Source: Schistosoma haematobium
Taxonomy: Eukaryota > Platyhelminthes > Trematoda > Strigeidida > Schistosomatidae
Length of the DNA stretch: 64,000 nt
Reading direction: 5' to 3'
Assembly (NCBI RefSeq): GCF_000699445.3
Contig: NC_067201.1
Coordinates: 24,071,033-24,135,032, forward strand
In this document: positions 22,390 to 33,000 of the stretch, in pieces
Layout of the letters: each line of letters starts with the position of its first letter
How positions within the stretch are numbered: position 1 is the first letter of the stretch
Position numbers and translations under genes: made by a program
The notes under the pieces: generated by a model
What the model was told of the DNA's origin: nothing
What the model saw: the letters and a program-made list of their open reading frames with translations, nothing else
The model's database searches: none

Positions 22390-22790
22390 TTAAAAGCAAA
22401 GATGGATAGTGGCTAGCAGTGTAATCCAGGATGTGTGTTTCGTCCTATTTGAGACTCGTCAGCTGTATGTACCTGCATTTCAGAGTTGATGTTCACTCTG
22501 GGACTCGGACCCAGTGCCGTTCGCTTAAAAATGCCATCGCTTTATCCACTAACCTACTGAGTCTAGATAGCCACTAGCTTATATTAGTGATGTGAAGTTG
22601 AATTCATTGTTGTATTGGTTGTTTAAATCTCATTGATGTTTAGGACTGCAATTGATTAGTCTCTTATTAGTATATGCGCATCTTGTGCCGATTGCCTTGA
22701 TATCGCATTAGAATGGATAGTAGCTAGCAGTGTAATCCAGGACGTGCGTTTTGTCCTATTTGGGACTCGTCAGCTGGACTTCAATTGATC
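22390..22790 (-). repeat. Sm-alpha-like tandem dimer
   Basis: Two hammerhead regions (22424-22478 and 22733-22778) lie in the same orientation, about 305 bp apart, joined by the element body. The box B-like GGGTCCGAGTCCC lies near 22504. The second hammerhead reads GGACAAAAC instead of GGACGAAAC. Confidence 0.85.
22424..22478 (-). ncRNA. Sm-alpha hammerhead ribozyme, intact core
   Basis: Minus strand: ACATACAG, CTGACGA, stem II GTCT-CAAATA-GGAC, GAAAC, ACACATC, CTGGATT. Stem I pairs CAG with CTG next to the core and the cleavage triplet would be ATC. Stem III (ACACACAT) is not self-complementary as in the canonical copy, so activity is uncertain. Confidence 0.75.
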
Positions 22791-22980
22791 AGTTTCTTGT
22801 TGGATCTAGGAATCGTGGATTCCACTGCTAGCCACTATCCATCTTTGATTAGAATGCTTGTGAATTGAGGCAATATCGAAGTAATACGCACAATATGCAC
22901 ATATGTCGATAAGAAACTGATCAATTGCAGTCCTAAACATCAATGGGAAGATTCAAGTAAACAACAATACCAAGTGAATT
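22782..22980 (+). repeat. Sm-alpha-like copy with snap-back end
   Basis: It repeats the architecture at 5861-5999: GGACTTCAATTGATCAGTTT at the left is complementary to 22909-22935, and the body starts at GTGGATTCCACTGC, where hammerhead cleavage products would begin. It lies back-to-back with the minus-strand dimer to its left. Confidence 0.75.
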
Positions 22981-23635
22981 AACATCATTCACGTAAAACA
23001 ACCTGAAATATACTTCTATACACCTACTTGTGGAGAGTTGAGCTTTCATAGTTTTCACATCAGCAGCAATGACTTGCTTACCAGTTCGATCCTTATTATT
23101 TTCTATTAATTCATCTGTTGATTGTGATTTCAATATTGTCAGCTTCAAATTTGATTTTACTTCTGAGGACAACCTTCTAGTTTATGGATCACAAACCATC
23201 CATGAACTACTACAAAGATGATTGTGAAGCATCTTGTGTGATCTTATAACATATTCTTCACCTTCCAATCTTAAATGGAATGTTGATTGACAGTTTAGAA
23301 ACTTAAACGTCACATATTAGTTAAAGTTCTCACGGTTTTTAATTCACTGTCAGATCTTCTGATTTACGCTTATGACCAAATATGCTATGAAACATCACAA
23401 ACAACTATTTAAATCTCATGTACTTCATCAGTTTACTTTCGATGTGAATGTAATCAGTATAGGTAGTTTGAGAAGGGATAAAATTATCCTTCCATACCTT
23501 TTTGGAATTCCTTTAGTGCATTATCAAATTCAACCCAGCTTCCGTAATGCCCATTTTGTATTATACGTTGAAACGCCTTGCTTACGTCGACTGGAATGTC
23601 CAACGTGTACACTACAAAACATCATTTCATTCATT
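22981..23635. other. Intergenic, nothing recognised
   Basis: A few open frames but no similarity recognised. Confidence 0.4.
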
Positions 23636-24917
23636 TACGCCTGTTACTCCTCGTGAAGGAGCATAGGCCGCTCACCCTGTCCTGGGCAATCCTTTCTAGC
23701 TCCGTCCAGTTGTAATTTATCGTTTTCATATCTGCTTATATTATCCGACGCAATGTGTTCTTTGGCCTTCCTCTTTTTCGCTTCCCTTCAGGATTTCAAG
23801 TTAGGGCTTGCCTCGTGATGCAGTTTGACGATTTGCGTAATGTATGTCCTATCTATTTCCATCGTCTTTTCCTAATTTCTTCTTCGGCCGGAAGTTGGTT
23901 TGTTCTCTCCCACAGAAGGCTATTGCTGATGGTATCCGGCCAATAGATGTTGAGTATCTTGCGTAGACAGCTATTTATAAATACTTGTACCTTCTTGATT
24001 GTGGTTGTTGTAGTTCTCCAAGTTTCAGCTCCATACAGTAGAATTGCCTTGACGTTCGTATTGAAGATTCTCACTTTGATGTTGGTTGAAAGTTGTTTTG
24101 AGTCCCATATGTTCTTCAATTGTAGGAATGAGACCCTTGCTTTGCCGATCCTCGCCTTTACGTCTGCATCTGAACCTCCTTGTTCATCGATGATGCTTCC
24201 CAAGTATGTGAAGGATTCTACATCTTCCAGAGTCTCGCCATCAAGAGTGATTGGATTGCTGTTTTCCGCTTTGAATTTGAGGTCCTTGGTTTTCCCTTTG
24301 TGTACGCTGAGGCCTTCTGATGCAGAGACTGCTGCTACACTGGCTGTCTTCATCTGCATCTGTTCGTGTGTACGTGATAGGAGGGCTAGGTCATCTGCGA
24401 AGTCCAAATCGTCTAATTGATTCTGAGCTGTCCATTGTATTCCGTGTTTTCCTTCAGATGTCGAGGTCTTCATAATCCAGCCGACCACCAGAAGAAAGAG
24501 GAAGGGAGAGAGTAGACAGCCTTGTCTGACTCCGGTCCTTACTTGGAATGCATCTGTCAGCTGTCCTCCATGCACTACTTTGCACTGTAGTCCGTCGTAT
24601 GAGTTCCGGATAATATTGACAATCTTCTCAGGAACTCCGTACTCTCGAAGAAGTTTCCATAATGTCCTTCTATCTACACTGTCGAATGCCTTTTCATAAT
24701 CAATGAAGTTGATGTATAGTGATGAGTTCCACTCAACTGATTGTTCGACGATGATCCGTAGTGTTGCAATTTGGTCTGCGCACGACCGATCCTTACGGAA
24801 TCCAGCTTGTTGATCTCGAAGTTGGGCGTCTACTGCATCCTTCATCCGGTTCAGCAACAATCTGTTGAAGACTTTCCCTGGTATTGACAGTAGTGTAATG
24901 CCTCTGTAGTTTTCACA
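23636..24917 (-). pseudogene. RTE-like LINE reverse transcriptase, longest open copy
   Basis: The minus-strand frame is open from 24917 to a TAG at 23853-23855 (about 354 residues). It reads [19 protein letters not shown], then [54 protein letters not shown] and [19 protein letters not shown]. These are the ordered RT domains with an intact FADD. After the TAG the frame resumes with the IGHTLRK region down to 23640. The element is truncated 5' by a TAA just beyond 24917 and has no endonuclease. It is a non-LTR element; placement in the RTE/SR2 group is from memory of that family's sequence. Confidence 0.92.
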
Positions 24918-25177
24918 TTACAAAACAGAGATAGCCAAATTAATGCTTTCAGTAGTTATTTTGTACCTAGCAAACCCACAGCAGTTGAAATACGGAATAA
25001 CAGTTTCTTGTCAAGCCGTTCAAAGTCGTTGAAACAAAACGATGAACGATTTCGAAAGCCGAACTAATGAGCCGTTCTATATTTGACAAATAACTAGTGA
25101 TCACACTATATCTTAATTAAATGAATACAATTAGTACCAAGGACAATGGAATAGAATTATATTTCTGGTTATTGTTT
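24918..25177. other. Intergenic, nothing recognised
   Basis: No supported feature. Confidence 0.4.
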
Positions 25178-25290
25178 TTTTAGCGAGTTAGTTTTCTACG
25201 GGATAAGGTCGCTAACCTCATGCCCAACCCTCCCCCTTTATCCAGTCTTGAGACCGGCAGTATCCTAAGAGGGTCTCTAGGCGGAGTTAA
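25178..25290 (+). repeat. T unit (about 115-bp repeat)
   Basis: Sense copy with AGCGAGTTAGTTTTCTACGG, CATGCCCAACCCTCC and a GGCGGAGTT end. Confidence 0.82.
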
Positions 25291-25456
25291 TAGAATAGTA
25301 TACTGATTACTGTTACTAGTTAGTAATTACATTTAACATGACATATAACTCATTCACCTCTGTTACGTGACCAACATACATATCATAAATGAACTTTTAC
25401 ACAATATAATCAATTCAATAACACTAATCAATATTCATTGGATTATTTCATTTTAG

Positions 25457-25509
25457 ATACGGGTACTGACTTCAGTGAATATACCGATAGCAACCACAGT
25501 ATTACGTAA
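25457..25509 (+). CDS. Candidate terminal exon of the small membrane protein
   Basis: A pyrimidine-rich acceptor (TTATTTCATTTTAG) is followed by a frame that fits the one-base phase left at 11232. Joining them gives D, then TGTDFSEYTDSNHSIT and a TAA. The tail is acidic and polar, plausible as a cytosolic end. The assignment rests only on phase, acceptor quality and the look of the peptide. A competing acceptor at 17729 gives ESSFSTICQ and a stop. Confidence 0.3.
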
Positions 25510-25664
25510 TCATTGTTAATCCATTATGATAAACAAAAGTATCTTTTCTTATTGTAAAGATCATTGAATCTTTTTCAATGAATGAAGCATTTTCAACTAA
25601 ATATTTGTATGATATTATTGATTGTTTTCTTCTTTTTGATCAAGAACTGTGTTATAACTATCTG

Positions 25665-25780
25665 TGTATGCTCACTGCTGAGGAGTCTCATATTAGGACG
25701 AAACAGCCGTCCAGTGCTTCCAGGTTTTCCATGATGGTCTAGCTTCAATTGATTCATGATTTCATCCAGTGAAATATCTG
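25665..25780 (+). repeat. Family B SINE, short copy
   Basis: Only the hammerhead and body are present, ending AGCTTCAATTGATTCATGA. The tRNA-like head is missing. Confidence 0.8.
25673..25717 (+). ncRNA. Hammerhead ribozyme motif, family B
   Basis: Plus strand: stem I CACTG (25673-25677), core CTGAGGA (25678-25684), stem II GTCT-CATATTA-GGAC (25685-25699), GAA, ACAGCCGT (25703-25710), cleavage C at 25711, and CAGTGC. Core boxes are intact, stem I is 5 bp, stem II is 4 bp with a U-G. One mismatch affects stem III. Confidence 0.72.
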
Positions 25781-25803
25781 TGTTAGAGTTGATAAAGTCG
25801 GCC

Positions 25804-26081
25804 AGACTATAATTTATGGACGAACCAATCCGATATAAGATAACGAGTCACGAATTTGGGCGCGGGATTCATCCATCCATTTGGCTAAATAGAATTTTGG
25901 CATTATAAAGCTGATGTCAGTTCGTGATGCAACACCCTAAATCTAATTTTTAACCTTAACCATCAACTGTAATTGGGAATTCTAACTGCTTTATAACCTT
26001 CATTTAATCCTAATTAGAAGTTGTTCACTCTCAAGGTCACTTCAGCGTCGCTCAAAGGTCGCCCATAAATTACAGTCTCAC
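25804..26081 (+). mobile_element. MITE-like element, family D (copy 4)
   Basis: Starts AGACTATAATTTATGGACG and ends CGCCCATAAATTACAGTCTC. It shows the terminal inverted repeat clearly (GACTATAATTTATGG against CCATAAATTACAGTC, one mismatch). Confidence 0.82.
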
Positions 26082-26604
26082 CACGAAGTCTACAATGTAT
26101 GCTATGACTTGTCTCTCTATCAACAGGTGACGTAATGATTATACCGGCAATTAAAGAAGAGTGACTGGATCAATGATGTGTAATCTTGTACGAACAGTCT
26201 AAAGTTCATATCGGTCCTGCTTCCTATCTAACCCTATCTGAATGTTGAGTTTGGAACACAAATCTCAACCTTCACGATATGAATCATGAATTTTAAACAT
26301 ATTGGGTTTATATACAAACCGGACAGACTATCATCGCACCATAAAATAGAAAATAAGATTTGTACAATTTCTAGCCAAAAGTAGCCTTGAATGTAAGAAG
26401 CCGTTACAAATAAATTGGGATTATCTCAAGAACAGTAAACTGTATGATAAAAGTCCATGGGTTGAAATAATAGGAGGAACATGAATGTGTATGGTTTAGT
26501 GACTTAACAATTATACAATAAAAATATGAGTATAGTATTAGTCCAGAAGTAGATCTCAACAGTTACCATTCATTATGCTTATCGGGATATAACAGAGTAT
26601 TATT
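26082..26604. other. Intergenic, nothing recognised
   Basis: No supported feature. Confidence 0.4.
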
Positions 26605-26998
26605 TATTTAAACCGAAGCAGGTGGTTTTCTTAGGAGGCCACACCCAGAGCCTTTGACCCAAAGGTGTGATCCACAAGGCAGTGGAGCAACGTTAGGAGA
26701 TGCAGTCACATGGTAGCCAGTGACCAACGATTGGTTCATAAGGCATCTGCTCCTCCAAGATCCTAAAGTCCATGTGCACCATTGGTTTGGAATGAGGGTT
26801 TTCCAACTCTCCTAGATGTACTCTGTGTCCACCAACCTGGTTAAAGCGTCGGCCATTCGCTTTTCGTCCATGTTGTAAACAATACCCGTGATGCAAGAAC
26901 GCAGTGAGTAGGATTCTTCTGGCAGGGGTTGTATGTGAGAACATTTCGAGGAGAGTTGACTCTCTCCATTCTCAGCCGTACCAGGGCATATGGGGGCC
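26605..26998 (-). repeat. A500 repeat, tail-proximal part deleted
   Basis: The AT tail is joined directly to the CCGAAGCAGGTGG block, so about 100 bp are missing. The right end is GGGCATATGGGGGCC. Confidence 0.85.
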
Positions 26999-28190
26999 AT
27001 ATAACAGTGTTGTTAAATGTATAAATGTAATTGGATAGACAACAGTCAAAGTTGATACAAGACTCAACCAAGGAAAGACGATACTGGGCAGCCATTCACT
27101 CCCTCTCACTTCATGGCTGTGAAACCTGGTCTTTGAAAGTAGACAATAGTCGTAATTCCTACATGTTTGATGAATCATATAATCGAGATGTTACCAGCAT
27201 ATGATGGAAAATCTAAATGAATCAATACTATACGGAAGACCTTAAGCGATTTAAAGGATGACCTAGGAATTGATCAATCGAAGATATCAACTATTTAGAC
27301 TAGATATCATAGTTTTGTATGGAAGTAAAATCCTACAACTTTTAAAGCCTAACTTCTAACCCTAAAACTCTTAAATATAACAATCCTAACCCAAAACAGT
27401 TCACTTCACGAGAAAATCATCATTCTGAAGATTAAAATTGAAGCCAAGTACAACTCTGTGGATTGAACTACAAAACATACTCATTCTATAGCATAGAAGT
27501 ACTACTCACTGACAGAAAGGTTTCTTGATCAAGAAGGTAAAACCATTTAGTAATTCAGAGAGAAATGACTGATGATTCCATCAGATTACTTATAAGCAAT
27601 ACACAGTCTAGAACGATCTATACATGGAGATTTGTAGCTCAGGTGAATGATTTGGAGTTTTTTTCTCTGAAATTGAAGAACCACACTATCAATATACGTA
27701 TATTCAGTTTGCCACAATAAAAGACATGGAAAAGGAAACAGATTCTAAGTTAGCCACAAGGATATAACTGGAAAGTATGGGGTAATACTAAATTGTAGAT
27801 TGAGAATAATCTAATGAATACTTCTAGGTTTACATCCAGAAGTTTATCACTTACAAACATTGTTCAGTATAATATTTAGCCACTTTACATCGACTATTAA
27901 TCCTATACTGGCTAACAAAGTACATCATAGTGGGAAGTTAATAACTATATGTGATGCATGCTACAATTAATTCAATGAATGAAGGTTGAAATCTCGTGAT
28001 CAAATGATAGTATTTCTACTTTAAGACTACTTTATGTGAATGGTTCAATCATAAACAAGCAATGTTTCAATAGTATTTATGATCAAATACGAACAATCTA
28101 TGATCATCTCCAACATTTAAATGTATAATTAGACTTCAGATACATGGTTCTACCCTAGATTAATTGTCATGAAGACATTGGTTAACAGTT
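26999..28190. other. Intergenic, mostly unrecognised
   Basis: A trace of the snap-back repeat family (GATTTGTAGCTCAGGTGAAT) lies at about 27630-27690. Otherwise nothing is supported. Confidence 0.4.
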
Positions 28191-28194
28191 CTGT

Positions 28195-28555
28195 TTGTAA
28201 TGATTGTTTTCTAGTAGTTCAATTCGTGAGTCGATTAGAGCTAGACCACTATGAAAAACCTGAAATCACTGAACGGCCGTTTCATCCTGTTGTGAGACTC
28301 CTCAGCAGTGTGCATTCACGATCCTGCTCGTGAAATTCCAACCAAAGACTTTTAGTCAAGCGTGCGAACGCTTAACCTCTAGACCAGTGAGTCAGCCGGC
28401 ATTCAATAGTGTTGATGTCTAACTTCAACCAATGATAATGCTCCACCTTCCACCATTGTTTACATTGGTCACGGCTTCTAACCGAAACTCCAGGAAATCT
28501 ATCTTGAGCACATGACGGTCATTATCAGAAAGTGGGGTTTTATAGAGATTGTTTT
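28195..28555 (-). repeat. Family B SINE
   Basis: Minus-strand copy with the tRNA-like region (near 28370-28410, CACTGGTCTAGAGGTTAAGC) and body. It extends past the head to the unit junction near 28545. Confidence 0.82.
28267..28310 (-). ncRNA. Hammerhead ribozyme motif, family B
   Basis: Minus strand: CACTG, CTGAGGA, GTCT-CACAACA-GGAT, GAA, ACGGCCGT, T, CAGTG. The stem III palindrome and stem I are intact, and cleavage would follow GUU. Stem II is weak, with two wobble pairs. Confidence 0.68.
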
Positions 28556-29033
28556 TATTTCTTTAAAACTTACAATTTCCTATAAATTTCAAAATATACT
28601 CTCTTTTTTTGTTCATTTACCTTGTTGTTTCAATATGATAACTAAGAGATAATAATATTTAGGGCATTACATGCATTGTATACAAAGAAAAGATCTCATT
28701 GTGAAATAGAAATAATACCAAATAAAGAATAATAAAGAAGAGAACTATTCAATAATCAATATGACATTGAATATATATCCATATTGATACAAAGAAGGGG
28801 GAGGTGTGTGTGTGTGTGTGGGTGGATGGCACAGAATACAATATATGTTACATAAGTGATTTGATTTATGTGTTTTAGTTGTGATATTACTCTGGGGGGG
28901 GGGTGTTTAGATTGAAGTAAAGCATATCATGTTGTTATATAACCTGATATGATAAAAGGATTGGACAGTAATGCAATGAAAGAAAAGAAGAGAAAGAAAA
29001 GGGAAAGAAAAATACAATATAACATAATTTAGA

Positions 29034-30059
29034 TTAAAATGTACCAAAATAACGTTGACCAAAATGACTTGGTACAACTGGATGAATTTCTGATGTAACA
29101 ATTCTTAATGCTGGATTACGTGTTAGAACATTGATAAGACCTATGAAACAATAATAATGAATAAATGAACTCGTTGACATAAATGATAACTGAAAACTTT
29201 AAACAAGAATAATGTATATAAGTGAATAGAGATTATTAATGTGCTTCTAAATACCTTGGTACGGTCGAGAGTGGGGAGAGTTAGCTCTCACTCTCGAAAT
29301 ACTCTCATATGGACACGTGCATAAAATCACTGACAAGGAAGTCCTACTCAATGCCTTCTCGCACCACGGCTGTTGTTTACGACATTGAGAGCATCAAAAG
29401 CAAATGTCCGGCGCTTTAATCGAATTGGTAGACACGAAGAGTCCATTTAGGGGAGTTGGAAAACATTGATTCCAAACCAATGGTGCACATGGGATTCAGG
29501 ATCCTGAGGGAACAGATGGCTTATGAACCAATCGTTGGTCACTAGCTACCATGTGACTTCACGTTCTGACGTTGTTCCATTGCCTTGTGGATCAGACCTT
29601 TGGGTCAAAGGCTCTGGATGTGACCCCATAGGAAAACCACCTGCTTCGGTTTGGACAGCCGAGCAGTATCATAGCCCTCACACAAATCGGATGATTCATG
29701 TGGCGAATATTTATTTGGTACCTCGTACTAATGTTTTTTTTTGTGTGTTTAAATAAATGAATAAGTGTGCTAGTAGAAGTGGAATATGATTGGTTAGTGA
29801 AACGTCGGCAGACAGATACACATCTTATTAAGTATTCGATATGTGATTTCATTTTCTGTAGTTCTACTCTGAACACATTGAGTGTAGACTGATTGAAATT
29901 GTTTAAAAAAAACCCAAACAATACTTTATTTTAGTTCTTCATATTTAGTTGTGAATAATGTATCTGTTATAATGTGATCTAATCTGTGTACAATGTAATG
30001 ATTAAGTGTCTAGTCTAGTGTTAGCATAGATCTTGGCCATTGATCGTATTATCATCTCA

Positions 30060-30091
<32 letters not shown>

Positions 30092-33000
30092 TAATGTGGG
30101 GTAAGAAAATAATTCCTTATTGTCTCATTATATCAGATATTTAAATGGTAAAATTATATCGCCGCTACGATCTTCAAGCAAGCAATCCGATTCAAGAGAA
30201 CAGCTAGGGAATTTTATGCAAAATTCAAATCATAGTGAACAATGGTCTATGTTTGATTAAAAAAAATTGTTTACAAGGTTTAAGAATAACTTCTATGCAT
30301 TTACAAAATGAATGTGACATGATATATAAGTATAATTACGAGAAACAAATGCGTCAGGTACAGATTGTATCTAAGTTTGCATGATGTGATATGACTCTAG
30401 GCTTCTCGTACTGGTCAATGCGTCATTGATTTGGCATAATGCCAATGTCATAAAAGTTGGTGTTCCAATTAGCAATTTTGGCACGTGATAATTAACAGGG
30501 CATAAGAATATAACAAAATCTTTAAAGTAAACTATTTTTCATTACAGCCCCTTACATCATCATTAGGACTGAATATGAACCGAACTTTAAGTACATTTTA
30601 CAATGCACTGTCTTTGGTAAAATAAACATATTTTTATGTCCATATTATTATTATTATTATTATTACTATTATTATTATTATTTTAACACATAGATATTGG
30701 TACAAGGAGGCACAAAATACATATGGGCTGTGATACTGCCCGGGTGCCCAAACCGAACCGCGTGGTCTTCTTAGGAAGCCACATCCCGAGCCTTTGACCT
30801 AATGGTTTAACCCACAAGGCAGCGGAGCATCGTAGGGAGATGCAGTCCCATGGAAGCCGGTGACCAACAATTGGTCCATACGCCATTTATTCCTTCAGGA
30901 TACTGGAGCCCATGTGGATCATTGGTTTGGAATCCGGTTAAAGCGCCGGACATTCTCTTTTCGTCCTCTCATTTTCGTAAACAACACCACCGCCACGAGA
31001 AGGCAGTGAGTAGGACTTCCCTGGCAGAGGCTATATACACGTGGCCATGTGAGAGCATTTGGAGAGGTAGAGCGGACTCTCCCCACTCTCGGCCGTACCA
31101 GGGCATTTGGGGGCACATAGTATATATAGTAGATAAATACTAACAGTCAATACTAGTGACAATGAACGAACGGAATCTTGCTTTAATATACGTTTTCATA
31201 GTTCATAAACTTTGTGTTATACCTGATTTTGTTAATGAATGGGTTTGTTTTCATTCCAAAAGTATCCTAGTCAATACTACAAACTTTCATTAGAAGTCTT
31301 CGAAATCTCGGTGTAAATAACTAATATGAGCAATACACTATTAAGTATACTATAACTCATTTACAAAGTACTAGATTACTTACTTAGCTTTGAGTTGTAT
31401 TTTTTAAGTAAGCTAAGTAATACCATCTGTCTTAATGAAACCGAAGTATATGAAAAGCAGTTCGAAACCTGTGGCTAATAGGAGAGTTCATCATATTAAT
31501 ACGTTTTCTAACGAATTCTATATTTGCCAGCCACTTTGCTATAGAATGGTAAGAGGATCTCCACATATCAAGAATTAATCTGAGAGGTAGATCAGGTTTG
31601 AGGAGAATAGATTCAAGATGAATTCATAATTGAATAAACAAATCATGTCAAAACGACTTTACATTAAAGAAATATAGAATCGTTCAGGGAACAAAGAATC
31701 TATCGTTAAATAAAAGAAAAGAACAACTTTTTTTATATTACAACTTACTTTGTGGTGATACAAATAAAGTAAGCAATATTACATTTTCTATAGGAACATT
31801 ATAAGTTCTTAAAACATCCAGAGCTTTCAAAACAGTTATTCCAGTACCTAAACGATTACCATAAAATAGAATAGGAGAATAGAAGAAAAACAAACTCAGT
31901 TGTATCCAAGGTTTTAACATTATTTGGAATATCTAAAACAATTAATCCCTTTCTTTCTGTATTATATCGTTATATGCAATCGTTCTTTCATATATTACTA
32001 CCATTGAAGTAATTTCTTCTATGAATTCAGTGTTCATCTTGTTGTGCTAATGAGGTATGGCAACTTGGACCGATGCATACAGGTGTCTGATCCTACGCTG
32101 TAGGTGACTACTAACTAAATTTCAATAGTGCGATGAGAAGACGAAAGTTATCAAAATCATTTGATATATTTGTGCAATACATTTCAAACAATTCGACCAC
32201 ACATAATATACTTGTTAAAAACATTTATATATAAAAAACAAAAGGTCAACTAGGTAGATTAAATTTTCTGATTGAGATCATGAATCGATTGATGTTAGAC
32301 CACCACTGAAAACCTGGAAGCACTAAACGGACTCCTCAGCAGTGCACATCCATGATCCCGCTCGCCGGATTCGAACACAGGGCCTTCGGTCTCGAGCGCG
32401 AACGCCAAAACTACTGGACCACTGAGCCGGCATCCAATGGTGCCAGTGTCTAACATCAACCAATCCACGAAATCGCGCGACCATCTTCCATTGTACTGAG
32501 GTAGATATCTGCCTCTACCTGACATGGATTAGCTCCATTGGTCACGGCTTCTCATTAGAACTCCGAGAATTCCTTCACGAAGCTAGTCGCTAGTGAGCAC
32601 ATGGTAATTATCAGATTAAAGGTAAGCCGTAACAAAGAAAAATTATTATTATTATTATTAGCTCTGTTCAATATTATATTCTGGTACAATATAAAATTCT
32701 CAGCACGCGGTATTTCAACATGTTTCTTTTACACAAAAAAGAAAAGAGAAAGGTGAAAAAAGATCTGATTCTGTACCTTTTTTTTTCAACTAGAGACATG
32801 TTTAAGAATACAGGTTATTGACTATGTGAACTTTAACAACCTATTCGTTACAGAGTATATTTGCTAGGTAAGGTATTATAGAACTTTTATACCTTCGCTT
32901 GAGTGCATGGATTTTAATGTATTGACGTCTCGTTCTACCAGAAGATATACAAGGAGGAATATATGAATGAAGGGGATGATTAGTATCTGATGAGATAATA

